A stretch of 64,000 nt of DNA from Cepaea nemoralis (GCA_014155875.1 JACEFZ010018169.1:231501-295500); one strand, 5' to 3'. Counted from the stretch's first letter, positions 1 to 64,000 are shown. Translations and numbers: made by a program. Notes: generated by a model not told the origin, from the sequence alone.

Positions 1-1
1 G

Positions 2-361
2 AGTTTGATGGTAGATGGGCGTAGTGTCACAGGCAAACCCTTAACCATGAATTATACCACAGGTCAGTATGCGCGAGCTTTCCATGGTACCAATTTGGCC
101 CTCGGTCTGACCGGTAAGGATGTCGGGAATGGTATCAATTTTGAGAGTTTCAGTCAAGGGTTCGCTCTGTACGCTTTTGATCTGACTCCCAGTATATTAG
201 ACGGTGAGCAGTTTGAACTGGCCAAATCCGGTCCACTGTCACTGGAACTTAAGTTTGCCGTTATAACGGATGCACCTCTACAAGTCATCATATACGCGGA
301 ACTCGATTCGGTTCTAGAAATTTCCAAGACAAGGCAAGTGCTGACCGATTACGTAGCATAA
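2..361 (+). CDS. F54H12.2-like Polinton protein, C-terminal fragment
   Basis: An open frame enters from the left edge, so the start is outside the window; a methionine at 8 is probably internal. The 119 visible codons match the C-terminal end of the family annotated as 'uncharacterized protein F54H12.2-like', with recognisable blocks around YAFDLTPS, IIYAELDSVLEI and the terminal RQVLTDY. The family belongs to Polinton-type elements and is thought to be virion-associated; I do not assign it as major or minor capsid protein. The stop TAA shares one base with the ATG of the protease gene, suggesting coupled expression. The visible frame has no breaks. Confidence 0.8.
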   Translation, partial: SLMVDGRSVTGKPLTMNYTTGQYARAFHGTNLALGLTGKDVGNGINFESFSQGFALYAFDLTPSILDGEQFELAKSGPLSLELKFAVITDAPLQVIIYAELDSVLEISKTRQVLTDYVA

Positions 362-855
362 TGGATACCCAACACCTAAGACAGTTACTCATGTCTGACC
401 CGTTTGTTCGACGCCTTTCGCTAGTCAACGTCTGTGCTAGAGATCAATTGCCTAGACACATTGATAGAACACAACCAGCCGCTTTTATCGTCAACACCGA
501 CACCAGTGTTTACTCTGGGTCACATTGGATCGCCCTATATTTCGATGGCCTAGGTCAGTTTGAATATTTCGATTCGTTTGGTTTGCCGCCATTACACGCC
601 GACATTATCCGCTTTATACGACGTAACTCGGACCAATCACCTATGTACAATACCCGTATGTTACAAGACATCAATAACGCCACTTGCGGGCTGTACGCCC
701 TGTATTTTCTGGTGATGAAATGCCGCGGCGCGAGCCTGTCGCGTATCCTGCAGCCGTTTGGTCACAGACAACACGTGAATGACCGCCTCGTGTTTCGATT
801 GGTTAGCCCGTGGTTGAAAAAGACAAGTCCAGACACGTTTAAAATCAATCGATAA
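361..855 (+). CDS. Adenain-type cysteine protease (peptidase C5-like) of a Polinton element
   Basis: A 164-residue ORF about the size of adenoviral protease. Visible catalytic elements, in family order, are a His in GSHWIALYFD (about residues 54-63), an acidic residue in the FEYFDSFG block (about 69-76), and the nucleophile Cys in NNATCGLYALYF (about 103-114). In adenoviruses this enzyme processes capsid and core precursors; Polintons carry a homologue thought to do the same. The start is the ATG overlapping the upstream stop. All expected catalytic residues are present and no break is seen, so the gene looks intact, though expression is unknown. Confidence 0.85.
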   Translation: MDTQHLRQLLMSDPFVRRLSLVNVCARDQLPRHIDRTQPAAFIVNTDTSVYSGSHWIALYFDGLGQFEYFDSFGLPPLHADIIRFIRRNSDQSPMYNTRMLQDINNATCGLYALYFLVMKCRGASLSRILQPFGHRQHVNDRLVFRLVSPWLKKTSPDTFKINR

Positions 856-917
856 ATTATGTCCTATAAAACGAGACGAACTGACCACCTTCGTGTTTCG
901 TGCCCACCACCCTCAAG

Positions 918-1370
918 ATGTCTACAGCTACCTGGATATTCATGTCAAGAACTGCTGAAATGCCCAGACCACTAGCCAACGGTTTGAAAGCGGCGACAGT
1001 TTCTCAATACCGAGGCACTACGACTCTCCATTTACGCAAGTATTTCGGTGTCTCTGAGCTCAAGTACCCGACCAAGGTGGGAATTACACTCACGAGAGCC
1101 GAGTTTGAGTCTCTCCTATCAATGAAGGATGACATTCTAGCGGATTTCGATAAACTAACTTACCAACCACCCGAGGTGTCTAGTAAAGACCAGGCTACCT
1201 ACACTCAAGACCCCGTGACGTTTTATCAAGACCAGTCTACCTACAACTTAGACGTACCAGATCCGCCCACCTATGACTACAGTCAAGACATGCCACTGAA
1301 TGACCAGACAGCTTTCTACAGTAATCAAATCCCGCTGATCCCTTTGGGACGTAAACGACGCAAGCTTTAG
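918..1370 (+). CDS. PC4-like single-stranded-DNA-binding domain protein of the Polinton end
   Basis: Residues about 27-65 (RGTTTLHLRKYFG, then KYPTKVGITLTRAEFESLL) resemble the PC4/p15 fold: a beta strand, a basic KxPTKxGIxLT turn and the following helix. The rest is a low-complexity Asp/Gln/Tyr/Pro-rich tail ending in a basic cluster, GRKRRKL, that could be a nuclear signal. The ATG at 918 is chosen because it is the first in frame; a frame without an ATG extends upstream to about 900. PC4 proteins bind single-stranded DNA and act in transcription or replication. That this protein serves the element is inferred from position only. Confidence 0.55.
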   Translation: MSTATWIFMSRTAEMPRPLANGLKAATVSQYRGTTTLHLRKYFGVSELKYPTKVGITLTRAEFESLLSMKDDILADFDKLTYQPPEVSSKDQATYTQDPVTFYQDQSTYNLDVPDPPTYDYSQDMPLNDQTAFYSNQIPLIPLGRKRRKL

Positions 1371-1398
1371 ATGTTGTAACCGAATAGATGTTGTCTAC

Positions 1399-1404
1399 CA
1401 ATAA
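1399..1404 (+). terminator. Polyadenylation signal after the PC4-like gene
   Basis: AATAAA lies about 30 bases after the PC4-like stop and is followed by a T-rich run at 1425-1450. It would end transcripts of the three-gene block. Confidence 0.45.
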
Positions 1405-1496
1405 AATCTGTGTGAAAAATGTTACCTTTTTGTTTGTTTTTTATTTTTAATGTTTTATGTCGTATTTTTATGTCATACACTATAATTACTTGACCA

Positions 1497-1558
1497 CGCA
1501 CGCCACCTCTGATGAGTCACTAGAACACGCCACCTATGATGAGTCACTAGACCACGCC
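1497..1558. repeat. Two ~30-bp tandem units with TGAGTCA cores
   Basis: The segment repeats as CGCCACCT(C/A)TGATGAGTCA followed by CTAGA(A/C)CACG. Each unit holds TGAGTCA, the AP-1/bZIP consensus. Polinton termini often carry short tandem repeats, so this may be the edge of the terminal inverted repeat; a regulatory role is speculative. Confidence 0.5.
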
Positions 1559-1719
1559 TACATTTTTGGGGAAAAAAGAGTTATCGCCCTTTGAGGTGGA
1601 ATATCGATTCCCACCTCAAAAGGACTGGATAATGTACCTATACACTACTCTAGGACTCTTTCTGCCTGTTGGATGATCATTGTTCGAATCCTCCTGATGT
1701 GGAGATTTTTTTTAAAATA

Positions 1720-1905
1720 GTGACCTGGGCTCCCAAGTGGACCCAACAAAAAATGAGTACCTGGAAATGGTCTGGGAAGTCACGTTGTGGGCGTGACATT
1801 GGCCACATGACCTATCGTGTGCTGATTGGTGTTTAAAATATGAGGACAGCACCATATAGCCAATATGCTTGAAGGCCAATAAAGGTTCCTTTTACTTTTA
1901 TTGAA
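1720..1905 (+). repeat. SINE family S1, 3' body
   Basis: Shares the S1 body seen in several other places here: 'gacctgggctcccaag' near the start, a central 'gtgctgattggtgttt', then 'ccaatatgcttgaaggcc' and a 3' end rich in 'ccttttactttta'. The tRNA-like head is missing or degraded. Confidence 0.65.
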
Positions 1906-2009
1906 CATTGTTAGTGCTGCAACGTCGATTGGTGTTTATACTAATGGACTGGGAAAACATCTCCCAATATTTTTATTCTGATGACAATAAGGAATATTTA
2001 TAAATCAGT

Positions 2010-2215
2010 CCACGAAGAGAATTGAAGAAGAGGTTACGGACGCAATTCGTAATCCTGCATACCGCTTTCGTACTACAGCTGCAAGCGATGTGACAGCAGA
2101 CAGGCTAGCGTTGGTTTTCATACAATGGTATGAGTGCAGGGCATTCAGAAAGCAATGACAAACTACTGAGCGTAAACATGCCAAGAAATCACAAACAACC
2201 CAAAATGTGGGGTTA
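2010..2215 (+). repeat. SINE family S4 copy
   Basis: Carries the S4 signature: 'acgcaattcgtaatcctgc' in the head and 'cattcagaaagcaatgacaa' followed by 'actgagcgtaaac' at the 3' end. The same order recurs at 6130 and 6860 (minus), 49440 and 63870 (plus). Confidence 0.6.
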
Positions 2216-2219
2216 ACTG

Positions 2220-2467
2220 CGACGTCCTATAAAGGGTATGCACTGTCTAACCTGTTCAAGATCTGACCAGAAAATGTAACTAGAAACGTCAAAAATTATG
2301 CAACATGGGACACGTGTATCACTTTCTTCAGCTTTAGCTTGAAATCTTCAATAGACAGCTCCTGATTTGTGTCAGTCTATTTTATTGAGTGTCTGTGAGG
2401 ACGTTATTCGTGTTCTCTATATTTGTTGCATTCAAATTTATTCAGTTTGGTTCTTGCTGTTACCATA
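2220..2467. other. Unassigned spacer
   Basis: AT-rich sequence between the S4 SINE and the 3' tail of LINE-A. No coding potential or repeat I recognise. Confidence 0.5.
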
Positions 2468-2479
2468 TCATCATCATCA

Positions 2480-4588
2480 TCAAGTGCCGTGCCCGCTGGC
2501 GTAGGCGTTCGTGGCTCTCCATAGATCTCGGTCTTTGGTTTTCTGGATCAACTCTGCTGCTGATATTCCTCCATGCCACCTTCTCAATCCATCCAGCATC
2601 ACTTCTCTTGGTCTATCTCTGCCTCTCTTCCCCTCGATCTTTCCAGTTGTTACGATGTTCTCCAAAGCCTCTCTTCTCATCACATGACCGAAGAAAGCTG
2701 TTTGTCTCCGTCTTATTGTTGTATATAATGTTCTAGTTTCGTTAGCCTGTTTCAGGCAGTCGTCGTTAGTTACTCTGGCAGTCCAAGGAATTCGCAACAT
2801 TCGTCTCAGGAACCACATCTCTGTTGCTTCTAATTTCTTCTTAATTTGTTCATTTACATTCCAAGATTCACTGCCATACAGCAAAACTGGTTCTACATAG
2901 CATTTCAGCACTCTCTTTCTTACATTCAGTGATAGTGACTTATTGCATAAGATACTCTTCATTTTCTGAAATGCGGCTTTTGCCTGCCCTATTCTGCTCC
3001 TAATCTCTGTTGTACATCTTCCATCTGATGTTATAAATGCCCCTAGGTATCTAAAATTATCAACTTGGTTAAGGATTTTCCCTTCTATTTCTATGTCACA
3101 TTTTGGTGTCACCATTTTCTTTGATATTACCATTGTTACTGTTTTCTTGATATTCAAGGAGAGTCCTTTCCTTGCACTCTCTGTTACTACAACGTCTAAT
3201 AATTGTTGTAGGTCTGTTGAATTATCCGCCACCAATACTGTGTCATCTGCATAGCGTATATTATTTATATTATAACCTCCAACTAGTATTCCTGGCATCT
3301 CTTTGATCTCTCTCATTATTACTTCGCTATACAGGGAGAAAAGATCTGGTGACAAGACACACCCTTGTCGTACTCCTAGCTTTATCTGTTCGTAACTACC
3401 CTCTTTATTTCCCATTTTAATTGCTGCTACTTGGTTCCAGTAAATATTCTTTATTATTCTTAAATCTTTTCCATCAGTGTTGATATCTTCCAACATTTTA
3501 ATCAGTTCATCATGTTTTACTTTATCAAATGCCTTAGTATAATCTATGAAGCACAAATATATGTCTCTCTGTTTCTCTATTGACCTTTCTATTAGTGTCC
3601 GCAATGTATAAATTGCATTGTTTGTGCCCTTTCCTTCCACAAATCCATACTGTTCTTCACTAATTTCCATTTTTATTTTCTTTTTGGTTCTTCTCATTAT
3701 GATTCTGAGTAGAAGCTTAGTGATATGGTTTATAAGGTTAATTGTACGAAAATCTTCACAATCAATTGCTCCTGGTCTTTTTGGTATAGCTATAAATACA
3801 GATTTCAGCATATCACTGGGTAAATATCCACTGCTGTAAATATCATTCAACATTTTGGTTAATATATCTACTCCAAATTCTCCCAATACTTCTAATTCTT
3901 CTATTGTGATTTCATCTGGCCCAGCTGTTTTTCCTTTCTTCATACGTTTCATAGCGTCAGCGACTTCTTCTTTCAGAATAGGTGGACCTTCTAAGTTACT
4001 ATCTTCTGTTAATTCTGCCCTTTCTCCTTCATATAATTCTCTTATATACTCATTCCACCTCTTCATTATAGCATCTTCCTCTAATATTATCTTTCCTGTT
4101 TTTGATTTCAAACACCCTGTATTTATTCTTATTTTTTTTCCTGTAAGCTCACTGATTTGTCTGTGCATATTTTTTGTATCTTTAATGGAATTTAATTCAA
4201 TTTTTTTGCATTGCTCGTTTAACCAACTTTCTTTAGCCTTCCCACATTTATCTTTTATTTCTTTATTTATCTTAGCGTATTCTTGTTTGTCATTTTTACA
4301 CTGTTTTCTTTTGTCCATCAGTTTTAAGATTTCTTCATTCATCCATTTTTTCTTAGCTATTTTGCCTCTCTCCGGTAATACTTCTTTGCTAGTTTGATGA
4401 ATGGAGTCCCTTAACATTTCCCATTGTTCATCTATACTCTGTATTTTAGTTATTGCATTGTACCTATTTTTCACAGTCACTCTGTATTGTTCTTGCATTT
4501 CTTTATCTATTTTCAGAACCTCTTTATTAAGTCTCATGTTCTTAACCATTTTTTCCCTCTCTTTAATCTTACTTTTATTTGTCCACAT
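2480..4588 (-). pseudogene. LINE-A reverse transcriptase region
   Basis: A 702-residue open frame. The fingers/palm region has the conserved FIDYTKAFDKVKHDEL (motif A, about 348-363), GVRQGCVLSPDLF (motif B, about 405-417) and RYADDTVLVAD (motif C, about 445-455). The C-terminal third carries the usual post-RT blocks, WNVNEQIKKKLEATEMWFLR and a basic KRGRDRPREVMLDGLRRWHG stretch, and ends in GHGT-stop at the repeat tail. The catalytic aspartates are present and no internal stop occurs. It is called a pseudogene because the start is only an internal methionine created by a frameshift against the endonuclease ORF. Confidence 0.85.
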
Positions 4589-5406
4589 AGTGGTACATGA
4601 TCACTATTACAGTCAGCACCAGGCATTGTCTTTACATTAATTAAAGCATTTCTAAATCTTTTATTAATTAGTATGTAGTCAATTTGGTTGCGTATTTTCT
4701 TATCAGGGCTTATCCATGTGTACAGTCGTCTTTTATGGTGTTTAAACCATGTGTTTCCAATTATCATATCATTGATATTTGCCCATTCTATTAGCTTTTC
4801 CCCTCTTTCATTTCTTGTACCTAAACCATAATTCCCCACTACATCCTCCATTTTTCCCTTTCCTACTTTTGCATTAAAATCACCAATTATTATCTTTATT
4901 TCTTGTGATCCAATTTGAGCCATCACCATTTCTATTTCGTCGTAAAAGTGTTGTATTTCTTCATCACTACTGCTTGCTGTTGGTGCATATACTTGTATAA
5001 TATTTATGTCTATTGGTTTGCCTTTGATTTTTACCATAATAACTCTATCTGAAATACACCAGTATCCATTAATTGACTTGGCTGTTTTTTCGTCTAATAT
5101 TATTCCTACACCTTTTTCATGTGTATCCCCTCCAGAATAAATTATTGTGTGATTGTCAGCTATAATTTTGCCCGATCCCTTCCATCTCATCTCACTAACG
5201 CCTAGTATATTCATTTTCATGCTATCCATCTCTCTTAGAACATTGGTCAACTTTCCTAGCTCATTTAATGTCCTAACATTCCATGTTCCTACTCTAAATT
5301 TATTTATTTTAGTTAAGATTTTGCCATCAGTAGATGGATGACGGTCTGGTGTCACCTGTGGCTCATGACTGTCCCTACCGGACGAGGATGCCCTAAGTAC
5401 AGCCAT
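4534..5406 (-). pseudogene. LINE-A endonuclease domain (EEP family)
   Basis: A 290-residue frame with the order of an APE-type retrotransposon endonuclease: FRVGTWNVRTLNE at about 38-50 (Asn of the first motif), ILGVSEMRW (catalytic Glu) at about 68-76, IIQVYAPTASSSDEE, then IIIGDFNAKVG (Asp/Asn) at about 173-183 and NSDHVPLCG (terminal Asp-His) near 268. It nicks target DNA to prime reverse transcription. It overlaps the RT frame by 55 bases in a different register, so the fusion protein is broken by one indel near the A-run around 4540. Confidence 0.85.
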
Positions 5407-5584
5407 TAACGTCCTTCACTAACTTTGATATATGTTTTGCCATGAAGTCTTGGGAAGATAATGTGGTGGTTTCCCCTTGCCTTCCACATTCACATGGTGG
5501 TCTTTTTACCTCTGCCTTTGACAGCCATTTCCGACTGTAAGGACAAGTGAGTGCCCTGCCCTGCTCAGCTGCAGAGTTGTCCAC
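5393..5584 (-). other. Short Cys-containing ORF at the LINE-A 5' region
   Basis: A 63-codon frame just upstream of the endonuclease contains LTCPYSRKWLSK followed by PPCECGRQGE, a loose Cys-rich pattern. It may be a degraded N-terminal zinc-finger part of the LINE polyprotein. Nothing more can be supported. Confidence 0.3.
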
Positions 5585-5599
5585 TTATTCCGGTGGATA

Positions 5600-5990
5600 C
5601 TCGGTCCCCAGAGCTGTGTTAGCCACACCGTAGTGTGTTTCCATCCTCTACCACGGGGAGGTGCAGCTGGGATTTTTCCTTCATAAAGTTATGGTCTCTG
5701 ACCAAAACTCTCCAGTACTTTTAGAGGACTGTTACCATAAGGTGAAGTCAAATTGGCCGAATGGATACGAATGAGTGTTGTTAAACATCCAAGGTAAGGG
5801 ATTTAACCCCTACACCGGACAGTTGGAATAAAATGCTGACCTGTCGTCCTTGACTTGGGAACGTTAATTACAAGTACCATGAAGTCGGAATTGTTTCGCC
5901 TGATGACGAGGGTCACTGTTAATAGGTAAAGCTAATCAACACGCAACATTCAGTCCAGAACTGCTAGAAGTAGTGGCTATGGACTACGCT
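5600..5990. other. Unassigned spacer
   Basis: About 390 bases upstream of LINE-A without a recognisable gene. Part may be the untranslated 5' end of the LINE. Confidence 0.4.
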
Positions 5991-6039
5991 TGAGTTCAAA
6001 GCGAGATAGCGCCCAAAAAAACAAAAACAAACTTAGAAC

Positions 6040-6042
6040 CAT

Positions 6043-6075
<33 letters not shown>

Positions 6076-6076
6076 G
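6040..6076. repeat. (CAA)n microsatellite
   Basis: About twelve CAA units. It probably marks the tail of the neighbouring minus-strand SINE. Confidence 0.8.
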
Positions 6077-6124
6077 AAGCTAGTTGCATATTCAATTCTT
6101 TACAGGACGTTTGCAGTCAACACC

Positions 6125-6345
6125 AGCATTTTTCTCTCTCTCTGTTGTTGTCTTGGCAAGTTTACGTTCAGTAGTTTGCCATTGATTTTTGAACGATCGG
6201 CACCCATTCCGTAAAAACACCAGGGCATCGCAGTCTGCTGCCAAATCGCGCGCAGCTGTGTTTCGAACGGGGGTGTGCGGGATCACGAACCGCTTCAGTA
6301 AATCCTTGCCACAGAGAACGGCAGAGCCATCAATCAATTAAACAG
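6125..6345 (-). repeat. SINE family S4 copy
   Basis: On the minus strand it reads from a tRNA-like head, 'ctgtggcaaggatttactg', with a B-box-like 'ccgttcgaaac', to the family 3' end 'caatggcaaactactgaac' then 'gtaaacttgccaagac'. A second copy in the same orientation lies at 6850-7060. Confidence 0.75.
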
Positions 6346-6500
6346 GTGCCGTCTCCACAATGAAGGTTGGCTGCAATGGATCTCCAACACTGTCTCTCTC
6401 CCTGACTCCCATCATTTGATGATGTTATCTTCCCACTTGTATAAGAACCATACAGGTTCGAAAAAAATAACCCAGCCTCTGCTGGCGGTTGAACTCTGGT
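6345..6500. repeat. Repeat fragments in the NBAS 5' flank
   Basis: Bases 6345-6445 recur at 60235-60350 ('tctccacagtgaaggttg', then 'tgatgttatcttccca'). Bases 6452-6500 ('aaaaataacccagcctctg', then 'gttgaactctgg') resemble the tRNA-like part of S1/S2 SINEs on the minus strand. The region just upstream of the NBAS start is therefore mostly repeat-derived, and no clear promoter motif can be named. Confidence 0.5.
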
Positions 6501-6542
6501 ATGGGTTTATGAATGTTCGGAGAGAGTAACGTGCCATGGAAA

Positions 6543-61528
<54,986 letters not shown>

Positions 61529-61699
61529 GTACTAGTGTGTATTTTGAGTTACATCATTTTGTAAACATGCAGGAATGAACGTGTTTCTTGTAATTAGCCA
61601 TCTTAACCAGGACAAAGCAGTTAGAAGAAAGAATCAGTGCATTCAAAATGTGGATATATATATGTGTGTGTGTGCGTGCGTGGGTGGGTGGGTGCATGC

Positions 61700-61975
61700 G
61701 TGCCATAAGTAAAAAAGTAAAGGACCCTTTTACTTGTCGTAAGGTTCATAGAGCGTTTCATGTTACACCCATATTTTAAAAAATAAACCAATCATGTCTC
61801 ATGGAGTATCGCGGTCAATATTACACAGGACTTCACTTTCCCAAGACATTTCATCATACTTATTTTAGGCTGGGTCAACTTTGGAGCACAGGTCAATTTA
61901 AAAAAATCCATGTTAATGCAGATTTGAATTCATAACCATCAGACCAACAATCAAGCGTCCAACCACTATGCTATT
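61700..61975 (-). repeat. tRNA-derived SINE family S1, head end expanded
   Basis: The minus strand reads A box 'tagcatagtggttggac', B box 'gatggttatgaattcaaatc', S1 body 'aaagttgacccagcctaaaa' and end 'gggtcctttacttttttact'. The A-box side runs directly into the 21-bp array. Confidence 0.8.
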
Positions 61976-63124
61976 GTGTCCAACCACTATGCTATTGTGT
62001 CCAACCACTATGCTATTGTGTCCAACCACTATGCTATTGTGTCCAACCACTATGCTATTGTATCCAACCACTATGCTATTGTGTCCAACCACTGTGCTAT
62101 TGTGTCCAACCACTATGCTATTGTGTCCAACAACTATGCTATTGTGTCCAACCACTATGCTATTGTGTCCAACCACTATGCTATTGTGTCCAACCACTAT
62201 GCTATTGTCCAACCACTATGCTATTGTGTCCAACCACTATGCTATTGTGCCCAACCACTATGCTATTGTGCCCAACCACTATGCTATTGTGCCCAACCAC
62301 TGTGCTATTGTGTCCAACCACTATGCTATTGTGTCCAACCACTATGCTATTGTGTCCAACCTTTATGCTGTTGTGTCCAACCACTGTGCTATTGTGCCCA
62401 ACCACTATGCTATTGTATCCAACCACTATGCTATTGTGTCCAACCACTATGCTATTGTGTCCAACCACTATGCTATTGTGTCCAACCACTATGCTATTGT
62501 GCCCAACCACTATGCTATTGTGTCCAACCACTGTGCTATTGTCCAACCACTATGCTATTGTATCCAACCACTATGCTATTGTGTCCAACCACTATGCTAT
62601 TGTGTCCAACCACTATGCTATTGTGTCCAACCACTATGCTATTGTGCCCAACCACTATGCTATTGTGTCCAACCACTGTGCTATTGTAAAGTCCAACCAC
62701 TATGCTATTGTGCCCAACCACTATGCTATTGTGCCCAACCACTATGCTATTGTGCCCAACCACTATGCTATTGTGCCCAACCACTATGCTATTGTGCCCA
62801 ACCACTATGCTATTGTCCAACCACTATGCTATTGTATCCAACCACTATGCTATTGTGTCCAACCACTATATTATTGTGTCCAACCACTATGCTATTGTGT
62901 CCAACCACTGTGCTATTGTGTCCAACCACTATGCTATTGTGTCCAACCACTATGCTATTGTGTCCAACCACTATGCTATTGTGTCCAACCACTGCTATTG
63001 TGCCCAACCACTATGCTACTGTGCCCAACCACTATGCTATTGTGCCCAACCACTATGCTATTGTATCCAACCACTATGCTATTGTGCCCAACCACTATGC
63101 TATTGTGCCCAACCACTATGCTAT
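61955..63124 (-). repeat. 21-bp tandem array of a SINE A-box segment, about 55 units
   Basis: The unit on the minus strand is CACAATAGCATAGTGGTTGG plus A; its core TAGCATAGTGG fits the RNA polymerase III A-box pattern TRGCNNAGYNGG. Variants include T/C changes and a few 18-base or expanded units. As 21 is divisible by three, all frames stay open (for example MLLCPTT repeated); these are not genes. The array begins about 430 bases after exon 24. Confidence 0.95.
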
Positions 63125-63339
63125 CGTGACTTTCTGGTGAATATGGTAAGACCAAACGACACGTTGAGAAGCTCTAAGCAAATTAGAAACTGAAATATAA
63201 TAAATATTAAACAAGATTACAATTTAACAATTAAGATATGTTGGGTGTATATTGTGCTGCTGAATACAATACTAGATTGAAATATGGAAAACAAACATGC
63301 ACGAGGAAAACAGCAGTTTAAATTAGAAGGTGACAGCAA

Positions 63340-63605
63340 AAGCTGGACTGCAGAGAAGATGTTGGACAATACCATCATGCGAGCAACAGAATATTCCTTT
63401 GCAGCTAAGGCAGATTGTGACGACTGGAAAGATTTGAGGAAAGAGACATACAGGAAGACAGTGAGAGAAGATTCTAGACAGCCATGTGTCATGGAATGGT
63501 GTCAGCACATGCATTTATATTTGCTAATAGAGATCGCAAGATGTAGAGAAGTATGATTGCCCATGCCAGTCAGTAAGGCACTTGATGATGATGATGATGA
63601 TGATT
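63340..63605 (+). mobile_element. LINE 3' fragment with (GAT)n tail
   Basis: 'agcagattgtgacgactgg'-type region to 'gtcagtaaggcacttgatg' then (GATGAT)n at 63580-63604. Similar to the minus-strand fragments at 23845 and 47050. The 90-codon frame at 63284-63556 belongs to this remnant. Confidence 0.6.
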
Positions 63606-63609
63606 GCTG

Positions 63610-63860
63610 TTGACATTCATTGTAAAGATGTCAAGTGATCTGTTCTTCACTAGGCCAAGAACAATGTATATAGTAAATAATAATATGCAGATCAAGACTT
63701 TCCAGTTTCTCATGTCTTGTTTGTATGTTCATACAGTTTTCCTTCATTGCACCAAATTATTTGTCTAAGTTTGTGCATACTTTACTCTTTCTGTTGATAT
63801 CAGTTAAAGATCTTTAGCTTATTTCAGTTTGCTGTACAGTTTTCTTTTAAGTTCCCTGGC
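63610..63860. other. Unassigned intron 24 sequence
   Basis: AT-rich; no exon found. Confidence 0.45.
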
Positions 63861-63864
63861 CAAA

Positions 63865-64000
63865 GGCTTGCAAACGTGGTTCGTGAGCCACTTACCAGGT
63901 GTTCAAAATGCAGCCGCGACCGATTTGTGCAGCGGACCGTGTCGTGTTGTGTTATAACGTGTTGGTATGGGAGCCGGTCGTTCAGAAAGCAATGGCAAAC
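63865..64000 (+). repeat. SINE family S4, cut by the window edge
   Basis: 'gtgttggtatgggagccggt' and 'cgttcagaaagcaatggcaa' match the S4 3' half. Confidence 0.7.

Larger units (their letters stand above)
1..1610 (+). mobile_element. Polinton/adintovirus-type element, one end (partial)
   Basis: Three closely packed plus-strand ORFs with virus-like organisation: the C-terminal part of an F54H12.2-like protein, an adenain-type cysteine protease and a PC4-like protein. The first stop and second start overlap in TAATG at 359-363, compact spacing unlike the surrounding intron-rich DNA. The first two families are known from Polinton (Maverick) elements and adintoviruses. A polyadenylation signal follows near 1400. 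Two tandem ~30-bp units at 1497-1555 may belong to the terminal repeat. The right boundary is set only by where recognisable sequence ends; no terminal inverted repeat can be tested because the other end is outside the window. Confidence 0.75.
2468..5600 (-). mobile_element. LINE-A, nearly complete non-LTR retrotransposon with (GAT)n tail
   Basis: A minus-strand element with an apurinic-like endonuclease followed by a reverse transcriptase, ending at a short (TGA/GAT) repeat tail at 2465-2480 immediately after the RT stop. That organisation (EN-RT, no RNase H, microsatellite tail) fits the RTE/Proto2-like group; the endonuclease resembles proteins annotated 'craniofacial development protein 2-like'. 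EN and RT frames are offset near 4530-4590, so a single small indel splits an otherwise open polyprotein. Other, truncated copies of the same 3' end lie at 14515, 46230, 49858 and 59636. Confidence 0.85.

Noticed and set aside
3618..5341. Plus-strand ORFs of 60-180 codons
   Set aside because: Antisense shadows of the minus-strand LINE-A proteins.
61955..63124. CRISPR-like repeat array
   Set aside because: Units are contiguous without spacers, and the DNA is clearly animal and SINE-derived.
61968..63140. Open frames of up to 390 codons across the 21-bp array
   Set aside because: Period 21 keeps all frames open; the peptide repeats are products of the tandem unit, and no start context, splice or family supports a gene.
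63284..63556. 90-codon ORF as the next NBAS exon
   Set aside because: No Sec39-like residues; it leads into a LINE-type (GAT)n tail and resembles decayed post-RT sequence.

Overview
This is animal nuclear DNA: GT-AG introns, tRNA-derived SINEs, several non-LTR retrotransposon (LINE) families, mariner and piggyBac derivatives, an LTR element and the end of a Polinton-type element. The repeat mix suggests a lophotrochozoan invertebrate such as a mollusc or annelid; that placement is inference and weak. No bacterial-style operon, CRISPR array or functional RNA gene was seen.

The only host gene recognised is NBAS, on the plus strand. I place 24 coding exons from the start codon near 6543 to 61528, and the gene runs off the right edge. 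They give about 898 codons, roughly the first 38% of the ~2,370-residue vertebrate protein: N-terminal tail, beta-propeller, an acidic linker, and the start of the Sec39 helical region. NBAS is the Sec39-type subunit of the NRZ (NBAS-RINT1-ZW10) tether, which receives Golgi-derived COPI vesicles at the ER. Reading phase is consistent from exon 4 to exon 24. At the 5' end one small exon between exons 2 and 3 is probably missing from my model, and one more between 3 and 4 may be.

Layout: 1-1610, end of a Polinton-type element (F54H12.2-like C-terminus, adenain-type protease, PC4-like protein). 2468-5600, minus-strand LINE-A with endonuclease and reverse transcriptase split by a frameshift. 5990-6540, repeats and the NBAS 5' flank. 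6543-6638, exon 1. 7143-11354, a young full-length LINE-B bounded by a perfect 12-bp target-site duplication. 15731-21566, an LTR element whose LTR plus about 207 bp of flank is duplicated around a 4.3-kb insert carrying one coiled-coil ORF. 22358-61528, exons 3-24 with introns packed with SINEs, truncated LINEs, mariner foldbacks, a piggyBac-type MITE and tandem arrays. 61955-63124, a 1.2-kb array of a 21-bp unit.

Most striking: four tandem arrays in NBAS introns each appear to have grown from a different internal piece of a retroelement: a SINE A-box region (61.9 kb), a SINE anticodon-to-B-box region (54.9 kb), a SINE 3' end (27.2 kb) and a LINE C-terminal coding segment (23.4 kb). Also notable is a SINE inserted directly before NBAS exon 8, whose target-site duplication forms the pyrimidine tract and whose tail offers the likely branch points.
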